36,537 bases of DNA from Burkholderia latens (GTDB lineage Bacteria > Pseudomonadota > Gammaproteobacteria > Burkholderiales > Burkholderiaceae): NCBI RefSeq assembly GCF_902499045.1, contig NZ_CABVPL010000064.1, positions 1-36,537 of the forward strand. The letters are read 5' to 3'. The first letter of the stretch is position 1. The number at the start of each line of letters is the position of its first letter. Position numbers and translations under genes: made by a program. Below the pieces are notes generated by a model. The model did not search any database, was not told the origin of the DNA, and saw only the letters and a program-made list of their open reading frames with translations. Positions 1 through 6,725 of the stretch are shown piece after piece.

Positions 1-120
1 CACTTATCGGCTGTTAATTTTTAAAGAGCATTTCTGCGAGGGATCTTGAACCCCTCAGCAGCGCTGCGTTTTCAGCAACGAAGAAGCGGAATTATGAGTT
101 GTTTTTTTAAACACGTCAAC
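1..120 (-). promoter_or_regulatory. rRNA operon leader: promoter and boxA antiterminator
   Basis: Read on the minus strand, a sigma-70 promoter is visible: TTGACG at 119-114, a 17-bp spacer and CATAAT at 96-91. An AT-rich stretch lies just upstream of the -35. About 60 bp downstream is TGCTCTTTAA (30-21), followed by AAAATTAACAG. This matches the boxA antitermination element of bacterial rrn leaders and its usual position just before 16S rRNA. The 16S gene itself would lie beyond the left edge. The window shows only the leader, so the rRNA operon is inferred from these motifs and from resemblance to betaproteobacterial rrn leaders. Confidence 0.75.
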
Positions 121-303
121 AACTTTTTAACTACTTCGTTGCGACGGCTTGGCTTCAACTCCTCGTGCGCCGGGCTCTACAACCTGCCATCAACCGCACT
201 GCTTCCCTTCTTTCCCCGCGCTGCGTTTCCGTCAGCGCGAAAGAGGCGTGATTCTATGCACCTGCCCCCGACTCCGCAACCCCTTTTGTGAAATTATTTT
301 GAC

Positions 304-334
304 GGGCGGCACCAATAGGGCCGTTGAGCCGCCC
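304..334 (-). terminator. Possible weak terminator/dyad after the cytochrome b561 gene
   Basis: GGGCGGC (304-310) and GCCGCCC (328-334) form a perfect 7-bp stem with a 17-nt loop, about 90 bp beyond the stop codon of the minus-strand cytochrome b561 gene. The bases after it on the minus strand are AT-rich (GTCAAAATAATTT) but not a clean U-tract. It could separate that operon from the rrn promoter downstream. The rest of 120-420 shows no gene that I can support. Confidence 0.3.
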
Positions 335-420
335 CGATTGGTCATATATAAGCGAAACGGCGGGACCGGCCCCGGAACCCGTGAACGGCCCCACCCGCAT
401 CGAACGCAGCGCTCCGACAC

Positions 421-951
421 TCATCGCCCGACCATCGCCCTCACCACACCGTCCCGCCGAATCAACCCGTGATACAGCGCAGCCGCAAAGTGCGCAAGGA
501 ACGTCAGGAAGAACAGGTAAGCCAGCACCCGGTGCGCGACCCGCAGCCACGCAAACGTCACCGGATCAGCCGACACCAGCGCCGGCAACTGCACGCCGCC
601 GCCCAACGTGACCGGATACCCGCCAGCCGACAGCATCGCCCACCCGATCAGCGGCATCACCAGCATCAGCGCATACAGCACCAGATGCGACCCATGCGCG
701 GCCACCTTCTGCCACCAAGGCAAATCCTCGGGTAGCGCCGGCGGCTTCGACGAAAGACGCACCACGATCCGCACACAAACCAGCACCAGCACGGCGATGC
801 CCAACGGCTTGTGCAGCGCTACCAAAAAATCATGTCGTCGCGAAACCGACGCCACGATCCCCACACCGACGAACAGCATCGTGAGCACCATCGCGGCCAT
901 CACCCAATGCAGCACCCTCGCCGGCAAACTAAACGTCGTAGCAGACTTCAT
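421..951 (-). CDS. Cytochrome b561 family membrane protein
   Basis: The 176-residue protein has four predicted membrane helices and the histidines expected of the bacterial cytochrome b561 (CybB) family: His15 in VLHWVMAAM, His47 in LHKPLG, His140 in AHRVLAYL and His154 in LAHF. Such proteins carry two b hemes in the inner membrane and pass electrons, usually from quinol, to periplasmic partners. The ATG at 951 overlaps the stop codon of the upstream catalase-family gene as TGATG, and a GAGGGACGG ribosome site precedes it; a GTG one codon earlier is less likely. Being translationally coupled to the peroxidase, it is probably its electron donor or membrane partner. The family call is firm; the partnership is inference. 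Confidence 0.9.
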   Translation of the reverse strand: MKSATTFSLPARVLHWVMAAMVLTMLFVGVGIVASVSRRHDFLVALHKPLGIAVLVLVCVRIVVRLSSKPPALPEDLPWWQKVAAHGSHLVLYALMLVMPLIGWAMLSAGGYPVTLGGGVQLPALVSADPVTFAWLRVAHRVLAYLFFLTFLAHFAAALYHGLIRRDGVVRAMVGR

Positions 952-2042
952 CACCGTCCCTCCGCACTCAATCGCGCCGCACCGGCCACGCCGGCCTCTT
1001 CACTCGTCCTGCGCAGATACGAATCCGCATACGCAGCCGAGCGCGCCGCCAGCAACGGATCGCCCGACACCTGAATCCCCTGCGGCAGCACCGTCGGGTC
1101 GTAATTCACGTCCCGGCACGGCCCGCTGTCCTGCGGCTCCACGCGATCGAGCACGAGCGTGCCCGCATCGATCGTCGTGCGCTGCGCGGGCCAGGTCTTC
1201 GTCGCGTCGTCCACCGGGTCGCCGGGATCGGCGAGGGTGATCAGCAGCTTCCATTTCTGCGCACCGTCCGCGATGCGCCGCGTCAGGTCCTGCTGCAGCA
1301 CGTTCGGGTCCGCGGCCGTCGCGACGTCGCCGGCACCGGCCGTCTGCTCCGGCACCACGCGCCACCGCACCGCCTGGCGCTTGCCGGCCGCGTCCACGAA
1401 GTAGAACGCGTTCAGCCCGTAATAGCTTTCGGTGACGTAGCTCGCGCTCGGCTTCGCACCCTTCACCCACGCGCGGAACGCGGCCGTCTCCGGATGCGCG
1501 CCGAAAAACGCCTTCACCTTCGCCGGATCGGGCTTGCCCGTCGCCGGATCCGGCCGCGTCGCAAGCAACTGCGCGTAGAACGCCTTCGGCGTCGCTACCG
1601 GAAACACCGGCATCGCGTTCATCCCGGTCCGCCATTGCTGACCGTCCGGCGCGGTGAGCTTTAGCGCAAGGCTGCGGATCGGCACGCTGCTGTCCGGCGC
1701 ATACGGGTTGCCGCCCGGCAGCGCGAACCGGCCGACCACCGGCGTGCGCACCGCCTTGAAGAACGGCGCGACCGAATACGCGCTCGCGGCGCCGTTGCCT
1801 TCGAAATAGCCGGTCACGCACACGCCCTTCGCGTGATTGCGCCGGAAGCCCGGATGCTCGCCGCCGCCGGCCGTCTGCAGCGCGTCGACGAGCCGGTGTG
1901 GGGTCAGCCGCGCCGGCGCGAGCCAGCCGCCGACATACCCGAACGCGACGGCCACGCCGGCCACCGCGCCGCCGATCACGGCCCAGCGCCACCACCCGCG
2001 CCCAGGCTCGCGCGGCGGCGAAGAAGAGGAAGATTGCTTCAT
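951..2042 (-). CDS. Catalase-family peroxidase (SrpA-like), membrane anchored
   Basis: This 363-residue protein belongs to the short catalase-related peroxidase family (SrpA type). Residues 18-41 form an uncleaved or cleavable N-terminal membrane segment, so the enzyme should act in the periplasm. The distal histidine region is RRNHAKGVCVTGYFE (His70). The C-terminal RSAAYADSYLRR (about 334-345) matches the proximal heme tyrosine motif R-x3-Y. At 363 residues it is shorter than true catalases (about 480 or more), as usual for this family. It diverges from an ECF sigma gene and is preceded by a minus-strand copy of the same ECF-type promoter. It is coupled to the cytochrome b561 gene. The likely role is peroxide or organic peroxide removal using electrons from b561; substrate and donor are inferred. 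Confidence 0.9.
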   Translation of the reverse strand: MKQSSSSSPPREPGRGWWRWAVIGGAVAGVAVAFGYVGGWLAPARLTPHRLVDALQTAGGGEHPGFRRNHAKGVCVTGYFEGNGAASAYSVAPFFKAVRTPVVGRFALPGGNPYAPDSSVPIRSLALKLTAPDGQQWRTGMNAMPVFPVATPKAFYAQLLATRPDPATGKPDPAKVKAFFGAHPETAAFRAWVKGAKPSASYVTESYYGLNAFYFVDAAGKRQAVRWRVVPEQTAGAGDVATAADPNVLQQDLTRRIADGAQKWKLLITLADPGDPVDDATKTWPAQRTTIDAGTLVLDRVEPQDSGPCRDVNYDPTVLPQGIQVSGDPLLAARSAAYADSYLRRTSEEAGVAGAARLSAEGR

Positions 2043-2082
2043 GGATGCACTCCCGATCGTCAGATCATTGTCGAACCTGCGT

Positions 2083-2109
2083 AGGACGCCGCCCGCGCCG
2101 CTTTATTCC
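2083..2109 (-). promoter_or_regulatory. ECF-type promoter of the catalase/b561 operon
   Basis: On the minus strand the motif is GGAATA (2109-2104), a 15-bp spacer, then CGTCCT (2088-2083). GGAA-type -35 and CGTC-type -10 elements are typical of ECF sigma promoters. It would start transcription about 35 nt before the catalase-family ATG. The same two hexamers with the same spacing occur in front of the sigma gene, which supports control by that sigma factor. Confidence 0.65.
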
Positions 2110-2134
2110 ATGAAGCAATTTTTCGTATGCTGAC

Positions 2135-2161
2135 GGAATAAGCGGCGCCGACCGGCGTCCT
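2135..2161 (+). promoter_or_regulatory. ECF-type promoter of the sigma/anti-sigma operon (autoregulation)
   Basis: GGAATA (2135-2140), a 15-bp spacer and CGTCCT (2156-2161) repeat the motif found on the opposite strand at 2109-2083. The similarity continues into the spacer (AAGCGGCGC-like) and beyond the -10 (ACGC). The predicted start leaves a leader of about 32 nt before the sigma ATG at 2200. This is the usual arrangement for an autoregulated ECF sigma factor. Confidence 0.65.
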
Positions 2162-2199
2162 ACGCGGTATCTCCACGCTCATCGGCTCGCGCCCCGGCC

Positions 2200-2718
2200 A
2201 TGCCCTCAAACGCTCCTGACGACGACGCATTGCGCGAACTCATTCCCCGGCTGCGACGCTTCGCGCTCTGGCTGGCGCGCGACGTCCACGCGGCCGACGA
2301 TCTCGTCCAGTCGACGCTCGAGCGCGCGCTGTCGCGCTGGACGAGCCGCCGCGACGACGCGTCGCTGCGAAGCTGGCTCTTCACGATTCTTTACCGGCAA
2401 TTTCTCGACGGCAAACGCAGTGCGAAGCGTTATGCGTGGCTGCTGGGTCGCCTCGGCACCGACGACGAGCCGCACTGGCCGTCCGCCGAACGCGAGGTGG
2501 CCGCGCGCGCGACGCTCGAGGCGTTCGGCCGCTTGTCCGACGAGCAGCGCAGCCTGCTGCTGCTGGTCGCGGTCGAGGGCTTCACGTATCAGGAAGTCGC
2601 CGACCTGCTCGACGTGCCGATCGGCACCGTGATGTCCCGGCTCTCCCGCGCGCGCCAGGCGCTGCGCCGGCTCAGCGACGGCGAGCTGCCCGCTCCTTCT
2701 CTGCGATTGATGAAATGA
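2200..2718 (+). CDS. ECF-type RNA polymerase sigma factor
   Basis: This 172-residue protein has the two conserved ECF regions. Region 2 (about 10-70) contains the DDLVQSTLERALSRW core-binding helix and the RSWLFTILYRQFLD segment. Region 4 (about 105-165) has a helix-turn-helix in FTYQEVADLLDVPIGTVMSR. The stop codon overlaps the start of the next gene (ATGA), which encodes a membrane-anchored anti-sigma factor. No strong ribosome site precedes the ATG. The mirrored promoters on both sides of the intergenic region suggest that it drives its own operon and the divergent catalase/b561 operon. The inducing signal is unknown; an oxidant is plausible from the regulon. Confidence 0.92.
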   Translation: MPSNAPDDDALRELIPRLRRFALWLARDVHAADDLVQSTLERALSRWTSRRDDASLRSWLFTILYRQFLDGKRSAKRYAWLLGRLGTDDEPHWPSAEREVAARATLEAFGRLSDEQRSLLLLVAVEGFTYQEVADLLDVPIGTVMSRLSRARQALRRLSDGELPAPSLRLMK

Positions 2719-3476
2719 ATACCCTCCGTCCCGACGAACACGATCTCCAGGCCTATGTCGACGGCCAGCTCGACGACGACGCGCGTGCCGCGGTCGAACG
2801 ATATCTCGCGCTGCATCCGGAGAGCGCGGAACAGGTGAGGCAATGGCAGCAGGATGCGCAGCGGCTGCGTGCTGCGCTCGAGGGCGTGCGGATGCCCGGC
2901 GAGAATCCGGAGCTCGATCCGGCCGCGATTCGGGCGAAGCGGGCCGAGCGCTCGCGGATGCGGTTCGCGATGGCGGCTTCGTTCGTGTTCTGTATCGGGC
3001 TCGGGACGTTCGGCGGGTGGCAGGCGCGCGGGTGGAACGCGCCGCCGCCGATCGCGCCGATGAGCGATGCGGTCCAGGCTTACCGGATGACGGTGGTCGA
3101 TCGGACCGCGAAGGTGGATTTTCGGCCGACGAGTGACGGAGATTTGCAGCGGTGGATCACCAGACGCGTCGGTGCTTCGGCGCGGTTGCCGGATTTGAGT
3201 GCCGCCGGGTTCAGGCCGGTGGGCGGGCGGTTGTTTACTACCGACAGCGGGGCCACGGCCGCGATGGTGCTCTATGAGGACGATGCCGGGCGGACGCTGA
3301 GCTTCTATCTCCGGCCCGCGGAATCGAAACATCGACTGCTGCCGGCCGGGCAACGTGTGGACGGGTCGCTGCTCGCGCGGTATGGGTCGGTGAACGGGCT
3401 CAATTTCGCGGTGGTCGGGCCGGCGGATAGTCTCGGGCAAGGATCGGTCGTGCGGGCGCTCGACCAGCAGACTTGA
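2715..3476 (+). CDS. Membrane-anchored anti-sigma factor
   Basis: The 253-residue protein begins with a short cytoplasmic helical domain (1-60, DEHDLQAYVDGQLDDDAR), which resembles the sigma-binding part of anti-sigma factors. A single membrane segment follows at about 83-102 and then a periplasmic domain of about 150 residues. The usual zinc-binding HxxxCxxC of the ZAS anti-sigma class is absent: the helix has histidine but no cysteine pair. The gene overlaps the sigma gene by 4 bp, so it is made with its target. A longer upstream reading frame exists, but it runs inside the sigma gene and is rejected. The periplasmic part probably senses the signal or is processed; no catalytic motif is apparent. 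Confidence 0.85.
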   Translation: MNTLRPDEHDLQAYVDGQLDDDARAAVERYLALHPESAEQVRQWQQDAQRLRAALEGVRMPGENPELDPAAIRAKRAERSRMRFAMAASFVFCIGLGTFGGWQARGWNAPPPIAPMSDAVQAYRMTVVDRTAKVDFRPTSDGDLQRWITRRVGASARLPDLSAAGFRPVGGRLFTTDSGATAAMVLYEDDAGRTLSFYLRPAESKHRLLPAGQRVDGSLLARYGSVNGLNFAVVGPADSLGQGSVVRALDQQT

Positions 3477-4071
3477 GTGGAACTATGTGCGGCCTGCGGT
3501 CTGGCCGCCGCGGCTAGACAGCCGTAAAGCGCTCACGCACACCGTTCAGGTACACAGCGTTTGGACTCGCTTTCGTGGTGGTCATCCACATCGGGAACCT
3601 CGTCGCGGTGCGTTCGCGAATGGGCGCACCGTCTTCGGTTTCGGCGACACAGGGTTGGGTGTCGTTTGGACGCAGGATATCCACATCGACCGCACCGACT
3701 CGGCATGCCGTTGCATGGCGAACCGCTCTCCACAGCATTTCGAGTGGCTTCGGGCCGTGATATCCACACCGTTCTCGCAGGACCGATGCACAGAGTTTCG
3801 ATTTCGGCTGCGTTCGGGTTGTTCACATACACGCGAACGGTTCCCATCGATGCTCGCCGGTAAATTGCACAGCGTTTCTGATTGTTTTGCGTGGCGGTTA
3901 TCCACACTAGAGGGCCACGTTCTATGGCGGCACGAGCGTCACGCGATCGAGTACATCCCGGAAATCTCACCAGTTTCCGGGGAAACCACGTACTTGATCG
4001 ACGTCCCGAGCAGGCTTGCATTGGCGAGCCCGCGCGGACGTCGACCATCCGCCCGTCGTTCCGTTTCCATA
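3477..4071. other. Non-coding interval between anti-sigma gene and T6SS island
   Basis: I see no convincing gene here. Reading frames on both strands are rich in Cys, Arg, His and Trp, as expected from translated non-coding sequence. The interval is less GC-rich than its neighbours and holds the repeat array annotated separately at 3552-3906. Confidence 0.6.
3552..3906 (+). repeat. Array of five degenerate ~39-bp repeats ending in DnaA-box-like sequences
   Basis: Five units begin with a form of (A/G)CACAGCGTTT and end with a form of GGTTATCCACA: 3552-3590, 3647-3685, 3730-3768, 3788-3827 and 3867-3906. Gaps between units are 56, 44, 19 and 39 bp. The last unit ends in a perfect DnaA box, TTATCCACA (3898-3906). 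Others end in TCATCCACA (3582-3590) and ATATCCACA (3677-3685 and 3760-3768), each with one or two mismatches. The repeats have diverged from each other, and spacer lengths are irregular, so this is not a CRISPR array. Function is unknown. Confidence 0.65.
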
Positions 4072-5142
4072 CTACGCGCGCTTCACCAGACGCCACGTCA
4101 CCCAGTGCACCTTTAGCTCGCCCAGGTTGTCCCTGACCAGCATGTCCGGCATGGCTTCCCCAGCTTCGACGCGCAGCGTCTTGCCGCCGTATTCGTCCGT
4201 TTGCCACTCACCGGTAACGGGGCAAATATCGCCCGTGCGGACCAGCGCGACGGGATCACGGTTCGGCGCCGGCGCTGACGGCGGCTCAAGGAAATACTGC
4301 GATTCGTCTGGGATGACGCCGTCCGCGTATCGCTTGTCTTCCCACAACAGTCGCCAGTGCGTCTTGACGGGCGTTCGCATCTCGTCGTCCCTGAGGTTCG
4401 GCGCGCGGATGTCGCGGATCAAATAGTTGAAGCAGCCGTTGTTGCGCAGACTGCGATTGCCAACCGGCACGACACCCAGCAACTTCGATTGCTCGACGGC
4501 AACAGGTTCCCAGATGCCGTCGCAAGGCACTTTATCGCCAGACCTGATCACCGGACCGACTGCTTCTGGAACCTCGGGCAGGTTTTCGGGGAACACCGGA
4601 TACGGCAGTGTGTAGAAGCCCTGCTCATAGGCGTCGGGGGACAGCAGCAGACCTACCGAGCGAAGTTGTGCGAGCTCGGTATGTCCGGGCTCGAACGGCG
4701 CATGCTCCATCTGATATTCCGATGCGTGCAGCAGTTGAGCCAGTGCATCGACCTTCGGCGGGTAGGGAGCAGCCTGCGCACCCCGATCCCAGTAATCGGG
4801 ATGCGGGAAGAAATACGCGTTCAAATGGTTGTACCGATCGACTGCGTATTGCAGCAGCTCTCCGCGCTGCCACACGAACCGATGCCCTCGGGCCAGCTCC
4901 GACAACCCGCGATCGTAGGCCGCCAGGATCTCGAAGATGGTCGGCAAATTGTCGGCCGGCAAAGGCTCCGGATCATCTTCCGGACTGGTCTTCACCGCAT
5001 TTTCATATTCGGTCGCGAACGTCGCAAACGCGTCGCGCTTGCGCTTCCAGAGTGAATAACTGGTCAGCCGTTGAAGCAGCCAGAAGATCCTGCGCCGCGT
5101 AGTGTCATCCGCCATGTCGTATTGCTTGATCGTCTTCGTCAT
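4072..5142 (-). CDS. Probable T6SS immunity protein (Imm71/Imm72-like)
   Basis: The 356-residue soluble protein has no signal peptide. Its N-terminal half (about 10-175) is helical. Its C-terminal half contains two similar short modules: GDKVPCDGIWEPV (202-214) and GDICPVTGEWQT (304-315), the second followed by G..MP (328-332) and W..W.L (347-352). This layout resembles Imm71/Imm72-type immunity proteins as I remember them, without a profile search. The start ATG overlaps the stop of the upstream toxin-like gene by 4 bp (ATGA), and the gene ends the vgrG operon, the standard place for a cognate immunity gene. It would bind and neutralise the 528-residue effector in the cytoplasm. Function is inferred mainly from position. 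Confidence 0.65.
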   Translation of the reverse strand: MTKTIKQYDMADDTTRRRIFWLLQRLTSYSLWKRKRDAFATFATEYENAVKTSPEDDPEPLPADNLPTIFEILAAYDRGLSELARGHRFVWQRGELLQYAVDRYNHLNAYFFPHPDYWDRGAQAAPYPPKVDALAQLLHASEYQMEHAPFEPGHTELAQLRSVGLLLSPDAYEQGFYTLPYPVFPENLPEVPEAVGPVIRSGDKVPCDGIWEPVAVEQSKLLGVVPVGNRSLRNNGCFNYLIRDIRAPNLRDDEMRTPVKTHWRLLWEDKRYADGVIPDESQYFLEPPSAPAPNRDPVALVRTGDICPVTGEWQTDEYGGKTLRVEAGEAMPDMLVRDNLGELKVHWVTWRLVKRA

Positions 5143-6725
5143 CGCTGACCTTCGTAATTGGCTGCTGATCGTGTCGTTGCGGTCACTTTGCTGTTAGTCG
5201 ACTTGGTCTGGATTTCGTCACTTGCCAGCCGGCGCGTCTTCGTCGAGTAGTGGATGTCGTCCTCGTACTTGCTGTAGCCGTAAACCTTCTCGACATTCTC
5301 CCAGTTCGTCTTGTGGAACTCGATCTTGACGCCGTCGAACTCCCGTTGAACGTGGAAATCGGCGTGCCCCGTGAAATTCGCGAACTGCTGCTTGATCTTG
5401 TTCCCTTCTTCGGTCACGTATTCCGACAGTTTGCCGAAGTCGACGACCAATTGGTCGCCGCCGCCCTCGAGATACTGCACGGGCGTCGCCGTGCCGTACT
5501 GCTCGGCAATCTTTCCGGCCCACGCATTGGCCGTCGGCATCCGCTCGCCGAAATCGTGCGGCAACTGCATGACCACGATGAACCCATTGCCGTTCCACGT
5601 ATCCAGCACAGCGGCAAGCCTGCGCCACTCCTCTGCGGTCTTCGGCGGCTCGCCGACACCCCAAAACGCCGGGTTTCTGCCGCCCGCCGTACTGCCGCTC
5701 TTGTAACTCGCAAGTTCGGAGGGATTTCCGAACACGCGAAATACCTTCTTGCCCGCAAGTTCCTTCGCGGTCAGTGCCTTGATCTCGCCGCTGAACGACG
5801 CAATGTCGAGAAAGACATCCGCGTCGTCGAACATTGGCATCGTGCCTTTCCTCTTCAGGATGTCCGGCCATCCCTGAGCAATTTTCTCGCCGTATTTCGC
5901 CCTGAGCCACGCCTCGACCTTACCTTCGTCTGCCAGGCATTCCGCCGACGGAAAACGACCCCGACGAATATCGCGGGCAAGCCTGCGCTCCTGCAGGTAC
6001 GCCTCGGCCTCACGCTGGAGCTTCGGCACGCCGCCTGTCGCGATTTCATGCACCTCGCCGCGATAGACCATGTTCTGCAGCACCTTGAGCTTCGCGTTCA
6101 GCTCTTTGATCGCCTCCGGCACGATCTTGTCGGCCATGTCCTGAATCGCGTGGAAGCCGCTACTGACACGCTCGAGCGCCGCCCGCCACTTGTCCGGCAG
6201 CATTCGACCGACGCGCGCATTGAGCGAACGCTCGATGGCCACGCGAACCGTCGCGCAAAAATCCTTCAGCCGGGAAATCGCTTGCGCCTGGTACTTGGCC
6301 AGGTCCAATGCCTTCAACCACTTCGGTGCGTCGCCGTGCCCCATTCGGTTCAGGAATTGAACGACCGCCTTCAGCAGTTCGGCATCTTTCGCGACATCCC
6401 CGGTGACCTTCAGCAGCAAACGCCCGACGCCCTTGATGACGCCGCCCACCACCGGAATCAGCGCAAAGATTAGTACGACCAGCAGCACGCGCTGCATCGT
6501 ATCGTTCCGTTTGACCGGATCCTGGCTCATGCCAATGCTGACTGCCAGCAGATCGCGAACGGCGGTCGCGTCGCCCACGAGCGGAATCATGCCGATCACC
6601 GCATCGACGATGATCTGGCTGATTGTCTGTTTTTCGTTGAATGCGCCTTCCAGCGTTCCCCAACACCACTGCCCGACTTCGAGCGACGTTGCCTTGAAAT
6701 CCTCGATCGTCCAGCTCACGCTCAC
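5139..6725 (-). CDS. Putative T6SS effector with hydrophobic N-terminal module and uncharacterised C-terminal toxin domain
   Basis: The 528-residue protein starts with a module that resembles the DUF6861-type region of T6SS effectors (WGTLEGAFNEKQTISQIIV). It includes two hydrophobic helices at about 37-57 and 80-100, which may help the toxin cross a target membrane. A long helical linker (110-290) follows. Residues 320-435 look like a compact domain with FRVFGN, PAFWGVGEPP, EEWRRLAAVLDTWNGNG and YLEGGGDQLVVDF. The last 60 residues are polar. The FRVFG ... YLEGGG pattern loosely recalls ADP-ribosyltransferase-like toxins, but I cannot show the catalytic triad. The gene overlaps vgrG and the immunity gene by 4 bp at either end, so the three are made together and the protein is probably loaded on this VgrG. 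Confidence 0.65.
   Translation of the reverse strand: MSVSWTIEDFKATSLEVGQWCWGTLEGAFNEKQTISQIIVDAVIGMIPLVGDATAVRDLLAVSIGMSQDPVKRNDTMQRVLLVVLIFALIPVVGGVIKGVGRLLLKVTGDVAKDAELLKAVVQFLNRMGHGDAPKWLKALDLAKYQAQAISRLKDFCATVRVAIERSLNARVGRMLPDKWRAALERVSSGFHAIQDMADKIVPEAIKELNAKLKVLQNMVYRGEVHEIATGGVPKLQREAEAYLQERRLARDIRRGRFPSAECLADEGKVEAWLRAKYGEKIAQGWPDILKRKGTMPMFDDADVFLDIASFSGEIKALTAKELAGKKVFRVFGNPSELASYKSGSTAGGRNPAFWGVGEPPKTAEEWRRLAAVLDTWNGNGFIVVMQLPHDFGERMPTANAWAGKIAEQYGTATPVQYLEGGGDQLVVDFGKLSEYVTEEGNKIKQQFANFTGHADFHVQREFDGVKIEFHKTNWENVEKVYGYSKYEDDIHYSTKTRRLASDEIQTKSTNSKVTATTRSAANYEGQR

Noticed and set aside
2436-2714. N-terminal extension of the anti-sigma factor
   Set aside because: It lies within the sigma gene in another frame; ATG 2715 gives an ATGA overlap and the known domain start.
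3552-3906. CRISPR array
   Set aside because: Units are degenerate and spacers vary from 19 to 56 bp; no cas genes are present.
3533-4207. Long minus-strand reading frame of 224 codons
   Set aside because: It runs through the repeat array and the end of the immunity gene, with Cys/Arg/Trp-rich composition; the apparent protein repeats are just the DNA repeats translated.
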